A stretch of DNA of 54,919 nt from Sphingobacteriia bacterium (GTDB taxonomy: Bacteria > Bacteroidota > Bacteroidia > Chitinophagales > Chitinophagaceae), in contig JAECQP010000020.1 of the NCBI GenBank assembly GCA_015999745.1, positions 1 to 54,919 of the forward strand, read 5' to 3'. The notes below the pieces were generated by a model. The model worked only from the letters and a program-made list of their open reading frames with translations, did not search any database and was not told the DNA's origin. Position numbers and translations under genes: made by a program. Shown here piece by piece: positions 8,820 to 17,811 of this stretch (its first letter is position 1; the number at the start of each line of letters is the position of its first letter).

Positions 8820-10073
8820 ATGTCTTATTTATTTACTTCTGAGAGTGTATCTGAAGGGCATCCGGACAAGGTAGCGGACCAGATATCGGATGCATTAATC
8901 GATCATTTTTTAGCGTTTGATGCGCAGTCAAAAGTGGCGTGTGAAACGCTGGTAACGACCGGTCAGGTAATTCTGGCTGGGGAGGTGAAGTCCAAAGCGT
9001 ACCTGGATGTACAGGAGATTGCGCGGGGCGTAATCCGCAAGATCGGATACACCAAGAGTGAATACATGTTTGAGGCAAACAGTTGTGGTATATTATCAGC
9101 GATACACGAGCAGAGTGCGGATATCAACCAGGGAGTGGACCGTAAGAAGAAAGAAGAGCAGGGAGCAGGCGACCAGGGAATGATGTTTGGCTATGCGAAC
9201 AATGAAACAGAAGATTATATGCCGCTGGCGCTGGATCTGGCGCATAAGCTCCTGCTGGAACTGGCAGCATTAAGAAGAGAGAACAAGCAGATCAAATACC
9301 TGCGTCCTGATGCGAAGAGCCAGGTAACGCTGGAATACGACGACAACAACCGTCCGGTACGGATTGATGCGATCGTTGTATCGACCCAGCACGATGATTT
9401 TGATTCAGAAGCCAAGATGCTGGCGAAGATCAAGTCGGATATCATCAATATCCTGATTCCAAGGGTAAAGGCGAAGTATAAGAAATACGCGAAGTTGTTC
9501 AACAACAATATTACGTACCATATTAACCCAACAGGCAAGTTCGTAATCGGTGGTCCGCACGGCGATACCGGTTTAACCGGCCGTAAGATCATCGTGGATA
9601 CCTACGGTGGTAAGGGAGCACATGGTGGTGGTGCGTTCAGCGGTAAAGATCCGAGTAAGGTAGACCGTTCAGCGGCCTATGCCACCCGTCATATTGCGAA
9701 GAACCTGGTGGCAGCCGGAGTAGCGGATGAGATTCTGGTACAGGTGTCGTATGCCATTGGGGTAGCGAAGCCAACCTCGATCAACGTGAACACATATGGC
9801 ACAGCCAAGGTAAAGCTGACCGATGGCCAGATTGCGAAGATGGTGGAAGGAATATTTGACATGCGTCCATACTTTATAGAGCAGCGGCTGAAACTGCGTA
9901 ACCCTATTTACAGTGAAACAGCAGCCTATGGCCACATGGGCCGTAAGAGCGAAGTGGTTACGAAGACATTCACCTCACCTGATGGAAAAGAGAAGAAAGT
10001 GAAAGTGGAACTGTTCACCTGGGAGAAACTGGACTATGTATCCAAAGTGAAAAAAGCGTTTGGCTTAAAATAA
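8820..10073 (+). CDS. metK: S-adenosylmethionine synthase
   Basis: Makes S-adenosylmethionine from ATP and methionine in the cytosol. The 417 aa chain has the full three-domain signature: N-terminal [17 protein letters not shown] with the ATP-contacting His, the segment [12 protein letters not shown] near residue 117, the P-loop-like [20 protein letters not shown], and [19 protein letters not shown]. It is monocistronic by its own promoter-like element and a strong terminator. Lysine codon use is unusual for the window: AAG outnumbers AAA by about two to one, whereas neighbouring genes prefer AAA. This may reflect high expression rather than transfer. Confidence 0.99.
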   Translation: MSYLFTSESVSEGHPDKVADQISDALIDHFLAFDAQSKVACETLVTTGQVILAGEVKSKAYLDVQEIARGVIRKIGYTKSEYMFEANSCGILSAIHEQSADINQGVDRKKKEEQGAGDQGMMFGYANNETEDYMPLALDLAHKLLLELAALRRENKQIKYLRPDAKSQVTLEYDDNNRPVRIDAIVVSTQHDDFDSEAKMLAKIKSDIINILIPRVKAKYKKYAKLFNNNITYHINPTGKFVIGGPHGDTGLTGRKIIVDTYGGKGAHGGGAFSGKDPSKVDRSAAYATRHIAKNLVAAGVADEILVQVSYAIGVAKPTSINVNTYGTAKVKLTDGQIAKMVEGIFDMRPYFIEQRLKLRNPIYSETAAYGHMGRKSEVVTKTFTSPDGKEKKVKVELFTWEKLDYVSKVKKAFGLK

Positions 10074-10093
10074 CCATTCAACAATTTGTGTTG

Positions 10094-10130
10094 AAACCTC
10101 CGTGCATCCGCACGGAGGTTTTTTATTTTA
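10094..10130 (+). terminator. Rho-independent terminator of metK
   Basis: Perfect 11-bp stem (10094-10104 pairing with 10111-10121, core ACCTCCGTG/CACGGAGGT) with a 6-nt loop, followed by a T-rich tract. It lies 20 bp after the metK stop codon. The gap that follows, up to 10315, shows no convincing coding frame. Confidence 0.9.
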
Positions 10131-10315
10131 GAGACTGCCCGGTATTTTAATCATTACCCGGTTGGAGGCCTCCATGCCCCATTGACCGGTTTCTGCCGAT
10201 TTCGTAAATGGAAATTCCCGATTGCTACTTCCTGTGGCAATGCACCATCAGATATTCGTTGCCGAACAATAGCGGTGGGACGACTGCGTACAGCATAAAA
10301 AATGTATCATTTATC

Positions 10316-10330
10316 CTACTAAATTAGTAG
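10316..10330 (+). promoter_or_regulatory. 15-bp perfect palindrome, probable operator of the TonB/DUF4876 operon
   Basis: CTACTAAATTAGTAG: two 7-bp arms around a single central base, followed by a partial copy (ACTAATTA). It lies about 45 bp before the receptor start and overlaps where the -33 element would be for a -7 box TATATTCG at 10349-10356. The half-sites TACTA/TAGTA resemble operators described for BlaI/MecI/CopY-type repressors, but no such regulator gene is in the window, so the binding protein is unknown. Confidence 0.55.
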
Positions 10331-10348
10331 ACTAATTATTTTTTCTGC

Positions 10349-10356
10349 TATATTCG
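10349..10356 (+). promoter_or_regulatory. Putative -7 element of the TonB/DUF4876 operon
   Basis: TATATTCG differs from TAnnTTTG at one position (C for T), a common variant here. Transcription start would fall close to 10363, only about 12 nt before the first ATG. Confidence 0.4.
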
Positions 10357-10374
10357 CCAACCATTGATTGAATC

Positions 10375-13128
10375 ATGAAAGGAACTTTAAACATTGTAAT
10401 ACGGGTACTGATTTTTTTGTTGCTCCATTTTCCGGAAACAACAATAAAGGCTCAGCCCGCAAATACAGTCAGGGGAAGAGTTACAGACAGTCGCAACAGG
10501 CCGCTTGCATTCTGCACTATTAAATTAATGCAGACCGATGCACTATTCAATACCGGTGCGGATGGCAGTTTTGCAATACCTGTTACAAAAAATTTATCCG
10601 AAATTAATCTTGAATTCAGTTATGTAGGAAAGCAAACCCTTACCAGAACCATCAAAGCGGCTGCTTTTAACCAACTGCTTTTTTTTGTATTAGTAGACCT
10701 CAGCCTTCGTTTAGACAATGTGGAAGTGACCGGGGTGAGAAAAGGGAATGTATCCAATTCCTCCATTCTGTTTAGCAGGGAAGCCATTGCACAGATGCAG
10801 GCTTTCAGTCTGGCCGATGTACTGAATAACCTGCCCGGCAAAACCACTGTGCCTCCCCAGTTACAGAATCCGCAACTGATTACACTCAGGAGCGAAGCGG
10901 ATGGTAATCATGCACTCACCAATTCGTTGGGCACTGCCATTATTGTGGATGGCATTCGCCAATCCAACGATGCCAATATGCAGAACAGAAGTTTTCCCAT
11001 CAGGGGAATGAGCGGTTCTGTGATTAACAGCCGGTCCGACGGTAGTTTTGATGTGCCCTTCTCCGGCCCTGATCTGCGGGATATTCCGGTGAATAATATC
11101 GAAAGCATCGAAGTGGTTTCAGGCGTTGCATCCGCGCAATACAGTGAGCTCACTTCCGGCGCCATCATCATCAACCGTCAGGCCGGTAAAACCAATTATC
11201 AGTTGAATACGCGCATCAATGAGGGATCTACCGAATTTTCTTTGTCGAAGGGAATCGGGTTGGGGAAAAAATGGGGAGCGCTGAATATTACCCTGGGCTA
11301 TCTCAAGAGCAATAAGGACCCGAGAGACAAGCTCAAAAAATTTGACCGGGTAAATACGGCGCTCATGTGGACCTACCAGATTGCCAAAGGGCTTAAAAAT
11401 ACCTTGTCGCTTGATTACAGTACGCAACTGGACGATGTATTAACCGATCCGGATGATGATGCTGAATTAAAAACCTATTCCCGGAGAAGAAACTTCAGTG
11501 TATCCAACAGGTTACTGCTGAGCCTGCCTGCTTCTTTTGTCCGTTCTGCCACGTTCAGTGTGAGTTACAGCAGCGGTTACCAGGAAACCTATAACCAATG
11601 GCTGCTGAACGGCCCCCCCAAAGGGCTGGCCAATAAGGATACTACCGGAATTTATGAAGGAATATTTCTTCCGGGAGCTTATCTGGCAGAAGAACGCATC
11701 ATTGGTCGCCCGAAAAGTATTTCCGCCAACCTGAGTTTTAGCAGCCTGATCAAAACTGGAACTGTTTTACAGAACCTGGGTTACGGTGTTAACTTCAGTT
11801 TAACGGGCAACAAAGGAGAAGGGATTGTGGTGAACCCCGACAGGCCCCGATGGATCAGTGTGAACAACCAGAATGAGCGGCCGTTTAATTACAGATTGCT
11901 GAAAGACCTGGTGAATACGGGATTCTATCTGCAGGATAACCTGATTACCAAACTGAAGGGGCATACACTCAATATTGGTTTGGGTTTGCGGTATGATATC
12001 CAGAATGGTTTCGGAAATCTTCAGCCCCGGATCAATGCACGGTATCAGTTAAGCAAGGAATGGGAGCTGAATATGGCCTATGGTATTTCCACCAAGTCTC
12101 CCACCATGGCGCACCGTTACCCTGCGCCCACCTATCTCGACATTCCCCTGCTAAACCTGTACAATGGCTATGCAGACCAGAGCTTGTTCCTGGTATACAC
12201 ACAAAAGATCAATACCGATAACAACAACCTGAAACCGGCGCGTTCCAACCAGTTTGAAACCGGTTTGCGCTATAACGGAAGCTGGGGTGCAGCCTCCCTG
12301 TTTGGCTACATCAAAAGAGACCGGAACGGATTTAACAGCTATTCACAGTTTCAACCCCTGCTGTTACCCAACTTTGGGTACACGGTGGTGCCTGGTCAGA
12401 AAATCACTTATTATCCTACGGGCGACAGCACCATATTTGCAGGTGCGGGTAATTATATCATCACCAATGGACTGAGTTCAGATAACTACGGTTCTGAATT
12501 ACTCATACAAACCAACCGGATTAAACCGTTAATGACGCGCTTTACACTCAGTGCTGCATTTTCGTGGAGTAAATCGGATAACAGCAACGACCGCAGGATC
12601 ATCATGGTAGACAACTCTTATATTCAGCAAGGAGGAAAAGCATGGTATGGTGTTTACCAGGCCGATGTTCGGGAGAATGTTTCGCTGATGTCGAGGATCG
12701 GTAGTGATACGCATATTCCTAAACTGGGTTTCATCATCAGCCTATCTGCCGATATACACTGGCTGCGTTCCAGCAAAACCGTTCCGCATGGAAATGAGCC
12801 TGTGGGATATATCGATAAAAATTTTCAATTCCATACTATTGAGAAATTTGATTCAAATAATCCAGAATACGGTTATCTGAAGCTGGACCCCAATGTAACG
12901 CTTGTAGATGGCGCGGCAGTGATGTCTACGGAGCCGGTGAATCTTCCTTTTGTGTATGGTAACCTGAATATGCGTATTGCCAAGGAAGTGAACAGGCAGA
13001 TCAGGCTTACGCTGAATGCATACAATGTATTGAACATCCGCCCTGAATATTATAACACCATCACCCAGACTTCGGTCGTATACAACAGTCCGCTGAGTTT
13101 GTCGGCGGGACTGTCTATTCAATTTTAA
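10375..13128 (+). CDS. TonB-dependent outer-membrane receptor with carboxypeptidase-like N-domain
   Basis: Outer-membrane active-transport receptor of 917 aa. After a signal peptide ending near TIKAQ come a carboxypeptidase-regulatory-like domain (residues ~30-110, VRGRVTDSRNRPLAFCTIKL), a plug domain (~115-270, with REAIAQMQAFSLADVLNNLP and NIESIEVVSGVASAQYSELT), and a 22-strand type barrel ending in a phenylalanine (LSAGLSIQF). It is not a SusC protein: no SusD partner follows and the length is typical of siderophore, metal or cobalamin type receptors. The substrate cannot be read from sequence. It heads an operon with a DUF4876 lipoprotein 11 bp downstream, a DUF6850 barrel, a di-heme MauG/CCP protein and a DUF4920 protein, which suggests a metal or redox-linked cargo. 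Confidence 0.92.
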   Translation: MKGTLNIVIRVLIFLLLHFPETTIKAQPANTVRGRVTDSRNRPLAFCTIKLMQTDALFNTGADGSFAIPVTKNLSEINLEFSYVGKQTLTRTIKAAAFNQLLFFVLVDLSLRLDNVEVTGVRKGNVSNSSILFSREAIAQMQAFSLADVLNNLPGKTTVPPQLQNPQLITLRSEADGNHALTNSLGTAIIVDGIRQSNDANMQNRSFPIRGMSGSVINSRSDGSFDVPFSGPDLRDIPVNNIESIEVVSGVASAQYSELTSGAIIINRQAGKTNYQLNTRINEGSTEFSLSKGIGLGKKWGALNITLGYLKSNKDPRDKLKKFDRVNTALMWTYQIAKGLKNTLSLDYSTQLDDVLTDPDDDAELKTYSRRRNFSVSNRLLLSLPASFVRSATFSVSYSSGYQETYNQWLLNGPPKGLANKDTTGIYEGIFLPGAYLAEERIIGRPKSISANLSFSSLIKTGTVLQNLGYGVNFSLTGNKGEGIVVNPDRPRWISVNNQNERPFNYRLLKDLVNTGFYLQDNLITKLKGHTLNIGLGLRYDIQNGFGNLQPRINARYQLSKEWELNMAYGISTKSPTMAHRYPAPTYLDIPLLNLYNGYADQSLFLVYTQKINTDNNNLKPARSNQFETGLRYNGSWGAASLFGYIKRDRNGFNSYSQFQPLLLPNFGYTVVPGQKITYYPTGDSTIFAGAGNYIITNGLSSDNYGSELLIQTNRIKPLMTRFTLSAAFSWSKSDNSNDRRIIMVDNSYIQQGGKAWYGVYQADVRENVSLMSRIGSDTHIPKLGFIISLSADIHWLRSSKTVPHGNEPVGYIDKNFQFHTIEKFDSNNPEYGYLKLDPNVTLVDGAAVMSTEPVNLPFVYGNLNMRIAKEVNRQIRLTLNAYNVLNIRPEYYNTITQTSVVYNSPLSLSAGLSIQF

Positions 13129-13139
13129 ATTTAAACATC

Positions 13140-14528
13140 ATGAAACAAACACACACACGCTTACTGCTTGCCTGCACGATACTGCTGTTGGCTGCCTGCC
13201 ACAAACGGGATGCCGGTTCCGGCGTAAGGCCCGTGAGCTTTTCCGTAAAATTATCTTACGAAGAATCTGTTGCCGCTCTTGGATTGCGAAAGGACAGTGC
13301 ATTGGTGAAAATCACCAATCTCACCAGCGGTACAGTTAACCAGGCTTATTCCGATGCGCAGGGTGTGGCTAATTTTGCGAGTGTACCCCCCGGCAATTAT
13401 ACCATTACCGCAACAATAACCATCAGCGCAGAAAGATATTCCACGCTCAGCGGAGCCTATGTTGCCGAAGATGTGGTTTTTAATGGCAATGTTACCGGCC
13501 AGTCTGTTACTGCAACCGTTTCGGAAGCAGTTGCTGTTTTGACTGCCGGAAAAATTGGCGACTGGGTATTCAAACAGGTGTACTATGCAGGCTCCAATAC
13601 CAGCAGAGGCGCCAGCTTCCGCGATCAGTTTGTGGAGATTTATAACAACTCCAACCAGGTACTGTATGCGGACAGTCTTTATTTTGCACAGGTATATGGT
13701 GTTGCCAGTACTGCTAATAACGCTGCTACTCCGGGTTATTTGCCCAACAGCCAGTACGACTGGAGTAAATCCATCGGGCAAACTGCAACACGCGCAAACG
13801 AAGACTACGTATATGTGAAGAGCCTTTTCATGATACCCGGAACAGGTAAGAATCATCCGGTTAACCCCGGAGAAAGCATTATCATTGCACAAACTGCCCT
13901 GAATCACACACAGCCTTATGCACTTTCAGGGGGAACTACACAAGGTATTACTGACCCTACGCTGACCATTGATCTGAGCGGCGCTAATTTTGAAGGTTAC
14001 CTGGTGGATTACAGAAGATCCATTTTTATACCAACCACCAGTTCTCCCAATTTTACACCCTATAAATGGGATATTGATAATCCAACTGTACCGAACCTGA
14101 AAGTAATGCTTGCATCATCTATGCAGGATCTGTTGCTTGATAATCTTGGAAGAGACGGGCTGATCATTTTTAAAGCGCCAGCCAATCAGGATCCGGCACA
14201 ATGGCCTGCGTATCCTTCTCCTGTTGAAACCACTGTTACAAGTACCACTGTTAAATATCCACAAATTCCTATCCGGCATATTATTGACGCTGTTGAGCTG
14301 CAGCGTGTGGTAGAAACTGCCAGGGTGCCCAAGCGGCTGCAGAACAGTCTTGATGCAGGCCCAACCAATGTAAGTGCAGGTGAATATTCTTCCCAGTCGC
14401 TGGTGAGAAAAACAGCCAGGGCAGTTGGCGGTAGAAAAATTTTGAAAGACACCAATAATTCTGCGAATGATTTCAGCACAAAATCCAAGGCAGATCCTTC
14501 CAAATCGGCTTCTTCATTTGTAGATTAA
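13140..14528 (+). CDS. DUF4876 family lipoprotein
   Basis: Exported lipoprotein of 462 aa, function unknown. The signal (MKQTHTRLLLACTILLLAAC) ends in a clear lipobox with the acylated C20. Residues ~30-120 form an immunoglobulin-like carboxypeptidase-regulatory type domain (DAQGVANFASVPPGNYTITA). Residues ~140 onward resemble a lamin-tail-like beta domain (FRDQFVEIYNNSNQVLYADS) with an SLDAGPTNVSAGEY segment near the end; the last ~50 residues are low-complexity, rich in Ser, Lys and Asn. It probably sits on the outer membrane next to the receptor encoded just upstream, as a ligand-capture or lid protein. It abuts the next gene (1 bp gap). Confidence 0.8.
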   Translation: MKQTHTRLLLACTILLLAACHKRDAGSGVRPVSFSVKLSYEESVAALGLRKDSALVKITNLTSGTVNQAYSDAQGVANFASVPPGNYTITATITISAERYSTLSGAYVAEDVVFNGNVTGQSVTATVSEAVAVLTAGKIGDWVFKQVYYAGSNTSRGASFRDQFVEIYNNSNQVLYADSLYFAQVYGVASTANNAATPGYLPNSQYDWSKSIGQTATRANEDYVYVKSLFMIPGTGKNHPVNPGESIIIAQTALNHTQPYALSGGTTQGITDPTLTIDLSGANFEGYLVDYRRSIFIPTTSSPNFTPYKWDIDNPTVPNLKVMLASSMQDLLLDNLGRDGLIIFKAPANQDPAQWPAYPSPVETTVTSTTVKYPQIPIRHIIDAVELQRVVETARVPKRLQNSLDAGPTNVSAGEYSSQSLVRKTARAVGGRKILKDTNNSANDFSTKSKADPSKSASSFVD

Positions 14529-14529
14529 T

Positions 14530-16068
14530 ATGAATAAAGTTCTTGTTTGCAGCTCATTATTTCTGATCCTGTCTGTTGCTGTTGTTGCCCAGCGCAACGG
14601 GCTGGCAGACAGTATCTACTTTTACCAGCAGAGCGCTGCGGAGGCGGGAATGATCCAGCACAATGCCACACAACTGGTGAGTAGTCCTGTTGAAAAAACA
14701 GGATATGCATCCCTCTCTGCAACACATATTTCCGGAGGTTTTAGAAGGGTTCAGCAGGCCCAGCGTACAACGATTGCTGACTTTTATACCGAAGGGTACA
14801 GCACCCTGAACCGGGTCAGGATTGCCGGGAGCTTTCATTTCAATAAAATCATGGAAGACAGCCTGGCCTGGACCATGAAGGGTTTGGAAGACGAGGTTCA
14901 ACCGTATTATTTTTTTGCAGGTAAAGCCGGTGCATACGAAAGGCAGAACTACAATATGGATGCGCTGGTATCTTATGAAGCGCTGAAAAATAAACTCTAT
15001 GTTTCGCTGGGGGCCGGATACAATTATCATTGGACCACCCGTTCGGTTGATCCAAGACCCGATGTGAACAATTTCAAACTGACCCTGCATCCGTCTGTTA
15101 CGTATCAATTTGGTAAACACCTGATTGGGGCAGGATTTACCTGGGGGTATGGAAATGAAACCACTTCTATTACCTACAAGAATAAAAACTATGCAGGTAA
15201 CCAGTTGTACATCGAAAGAAACAGTTACCTGAGCCTGGGCTATGGGCATATCACCAAAATGCAGGGAAGGCTACGGCACTTCAACGATTACAGCGGATTC
15301 GATGCCAGTTATACAGGCGTTGCCGGTAAAATCCGGATTCGCGCTAATGCTGCTTATCAGTACAGGGCCGAAGAGATGACGATGGATGAAGGCAACAGTT
15401 CCAGGTTGTACCATGTATACAGCAAACTGTATGTGCAGGATATTCAGGCGGCTTTGTTATTAAGTAAACAGGGAAACAGGGGTAATCAGCAATTGTATGC
15501 AAAAGTATCCTCACAAAGCGGTGATAACTGGGCAGCGGAGTTTGACGGAAGCAATTATTTTTATCTGTGCAACACATTGAACCTGTCCTATCTGTACAGG
15601 TTCAATAACGGAAAAACAGAACCAGAAATCGGCGCAGGTATTGATATGACAGATGTTTCCCGCGAAGATTATGTAGAACAACATTACCTGCGGAATACAT
15701 TTGTGAGCCCGGGAATTACGGCCAGTCTCTACTGGAAGCCGGGTAAGGCTACTTCATTCGCTGCAGCATTCCACCCTTCTTATACCATTCCATTATTGAA
15801 TGAACTGGAAGCGCCGCCTACACAGGTGAATGTTTTTACCAAAGGGGTGGTATATTCCGATTATCTGTATTACAGTTATAAGGCGTTGAACCTGGAAGCA
15901 AGGTTACAGGCGCTCAGGAAAAACATGTTCAAACAACTGGATGCCGGGATGACCATCCGTGCCGTATGGACCGGAAGAAGCGGTGAGCCGGACCTGGTTT
16001 TACCGGCCGCTTATGATCCCAATAAAAACCGACTCAATATTTCCTGTTCTTTTAACCTGTATTTCTAA
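14530..16068 (+). CDS. DUF6850 family outer-membrane beta-barrel protein
   Basis: A 512-aa exported protein with a signal peptide (MNKVLVCSSLFLILSVAVVA, cleavage before QRNG). The rest is alternating-hydrophobicity sequence rich in Tyr, Gly and Asn, ending LNISCSFNLYF with a C-terminal Phe, as in outer-membrane barrels. I recognise the DUF6850 family, which has no known activity. It is the third gene of the operon and starts 1 bp after the DUF4876 stop, so it very likely works with the receptor and lipoprotein. It has no TonB plug, so it would be a passive channel, an anchoring barrel or an accessory barrel. Confidence 0.75.
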   Translation: MNKVLVCSSLFLILSVAVVAQRNGLADSIYFYQQSAAEAGMIQHNATQLVSSPVEKTGYASLSATHISGGFRRVQQAQRTTIADFYTEGYSTLNRVRIAGSFHFNKIMEDSLAWTMKGLEDEVQPYYFFAGKAGAYERQNYNMDALVSYEALKNKLYVSLGAGYNYHWTTRSVDPRPDVNNFKLTLHPSVTYQFGKHLIGAGFTWGYGNETTSITYKNKNYAGNQLYIERNSYLSLGYGHITKMQGRLRHFNDYSGFDASYTGVAGKIRIRANAAYQYRAEEMTMDEGNSSRLYHVYSKLYVQDIQAALLLSKQGNRGNQQLYAKVSSQSGDNWAAEFDGSNYFYLCNTLNLSYLYRFNNGKTEPEIGAGIDMTDVSREDYVEQHYLRNTFVSPGITASLYWKPGKATSFAAAFHPSYTIPLLNELEAPPTQVNVFTKGVVYSDYLYYSYKALNLEARLQALRKNMFKQLDAGMTIRAVWTGRSGEPDLVLPAAYDPNKNRLNISCSFNLYF

Positions 16069-16070
16069 AT

Positions 16071-17207
16071 ATGAAGAAGATTTTAGTAATTGTTTTATTC
16101 ATTGCTGCGGTAGGAATTTGTTCTTTCAATACCGGAAAAATCAGTACCGGGGATGCGTGGTACAGCGATACCCTCCGGGCATTGTACCTGCAGCCATCCG
16201 GCAAATGGCCTGCACCTTTTATTGATTCAGGGGTTTCCTGGAAGGAGCTGGGGATGTTGCCGGAGAGCCCCCTTTATCAAAATGCAGATTCGGTAAAGCA
16301 ACTGGTTCACCTGGGTAAAATGCTGTTCTTTGATCCGCGGCTGAGCGGTTCAGGCCAGATTTCCTGTGCCAGCTGTCATGTGCCGGATATGTCGTGGACA
16401 GATGGCAGGGAAAGAGCGGTAGGCCATGATCAGCAACTGGGCAAACGCAACACACCTTCGTTGTCGAATATATGGGCCAGTCCTAAATTGTTCTGGGATG
16501 GCCGTGCCAATACACTGGAAGATCAGGCCTATGGCCCGGTGAACAATGATATTGAAATGCATGGCAGTATGCCACAGGTTCCCGCTACCCTGGGAAAGAT
16601 CGCTGAATATAAAAAACTTTTTGCCAATGCATATGGCAGTGAGGAAATTAATGTTGACCGCATAGCGCATGCGATTGCCACGTATGAGCGGACACTGGTA
16701 AGCCGTAAAAGTGATTTTGATTATTTTATGCAGGGAGATGCCGGCAAATTAAGTGATGCCGCCCTGCGAGGACTCCACCTGTTCCGTACCAGGGCAAGGT
16801 GTATGAATTGCCACAACGGCCCGCTCTTTACCGATAACCAGTTTCACAATGTCGGGCTTACTTATTACGGCCGTGAATTTGAAGATCTTGGATTGTATAA
16901 GGTAACCGGTAAGGCTGCGCATGTAGGACAATTTAAAACACCCTCTCTCCGTGATGTGATGAGAACCCGTCCATGGATGCACAATGGGCTCTTTGATGAT
17001 ATTGACGGGGTGCTGAACATGTACAATGCCGGAATGCCGCAATCCAAACCCAAACCAGAACAGGTGAAGGATACCCTGTTCCCTAAAACAGATCCGCTGC
17101 TCAGAAAGCTGAATCTTACCAAAGAAGAAAGACAGGACATTGTTGCATTTATGAACGCCATCACTGCACAACCCTGGAAAGTAAGGATTCCGGTATTACC
17201 GAAATAA
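16071..17207 (+). CDS. Di-heme cytochrome c peroxidase / MauG-like protein
   Basis: Periplasmic di-heme c-type protein of 378 aa. An N-terminal hydrophobic segment (ILVIVLFIAAVGICSF) exports or anchors it. The two heme sites are C99-A-S-C102-H103 and C244-M-N-C247-H248. The family pattern is complete: LGKMLFFDPRLSGSGQISC, LSNIWASPKLFWDGRA, FKTPSLRDVMRTRPWMHNG. Members either reduce hydrogen peroxide (CcpA) or, like MauG and MbnH, oxidise side chains of a partner protein. No electron donor gene and no methylamine genes are near, and the operon context (receptor, lipoprotein, barrel) makes a MauG-like maturation role possible. Which of the two it is cannot be settled from the sequence. It starts 2 bp after the preceding stop. 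Confidence 0.93.
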   Translation: MKKILVIVLFIAAVGICSFNTGKISTGDAWYSDTLRALYLQPSGKWPAPFIDSGVSWKELGMLPESPLYQNADSVKQLVHLGKMLFFDPRLSGSGQISCASCHVPDMSWTDGRERAVGHDQQLGKRNTPSLSNIWASPKLFWDGRANTLEDQAYGPVNNDIEMHGSMPQVPATLGKIAEYKKLFANAYGSEEINVDRIAHAIATYERTLVSRKSDFDYFMQGDAGKLSDAALRGLHLFRTRARCMNCHNGPLFTDNQFHNVGLTYYGREFEDLGLYKVTGKAAHVGQFKTPSLRDVMRTRPWMHNGLFDDIDGVLNMYNAGMPQSKPKPEQVKDTLFPKTDPLLRKLNLTKEERQDIVAFMNAITAQPWKVRIPVLPK

Positions 17208-17225
17208 TAACGTAAACAATTAAAC

Positions 17226-17705
17226 ATGAATATGAAAAAAATAACAATTTCCCTGTTGCTGCTGATTGCGGTAACAGCCGTTAACGCCCAGCCACCGCAA
17301 GTGCCTGCTGTTGCAGGAAGTAATTTTGGCGCCGTAGTTTCTGATGACAAGGCACTGCCTGCTGAAACTTTACCTGCCCTGCTTGCAAAGTCGGAAAAAC
17401 TGGATACCAAAATAAAAGCCAAAGTGATCGATGTTTGCCCTAAGAAAGGTTGCTGGCTCAAACTGCAGGTGAATGATACTACTACTGCATTTGTAAAAAT
17501 GAAAGACTATGCTTTCTTTCTTCCGCTGGAGATCAAAGGGAAAACCATTTTATTGGATGGGGAAGCTTCCCTGGTTACCACTTCTGTGGATGAGCTGAAG
17601 CACTATGCAGAAGACGCCAAAAAATCCAGGGCAGAAATTGATGCCATTACACAGCCCAAAAAAGAGATCAGGCTGGTTGCAAAAGGAATTAAGGTTGTAG
17701 GTTAA
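17226..17705 (+). CDS. DUF4920 family exported protein
   Basis: Small exported protein of 159 aa with a signal peptide ending near AVNAQ. The mature part resembles a compact beta-barrel with the conserved motif VCPKKGCW, where C71 and C76 could form a disulfide or bind a metal ion. I recognise the family as DUF4920, of unknown function. It is the last gene before a terminator and lies 18 bp after the di-heme gene, so it probably belongs to the same operon. An alternative start two codons in (MKKITISLL) is equally good. Confidence 0.8.
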   Translation: MNMKKITISLLLLIAVTAVNAQPPQVPAVAGSNFGAVVSDDKALPAETLPALLAKSEKLDTKIKAKVIDVCPKKGCWLKLQVNDTTTAFVKMKDYAFFLPLEIKGKTILLDGEASLVTTSVDELKHYAEDAKKSRAEIDAITQPKKEIRLVAKGIKVVG

Positions 17706-17727
17706 TAGCGTTTACAGGGGTGAATCG

Positions 17728-17756
17728 GGCCGTTACCGTCTGGTAGCGGCCTTTTT
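17728..17756 (+). terminator. Rho-independent terminator of the TonB/DUF4876 operon
   Basis: Ten-pair stem, GGCCGTTACC with GGTAGCGGCC (one G-U pair), a 4-nt loop GTCT and a run of five T. It closes the operon 22 bp after the DUF4920 stop. Confidence 0.85.
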
Positions 17757-17811
17757 GATGATATCTGGTAAAAGATCGTGTATATGTACTACGATTTTTT
17801 TAATTTCGGGT

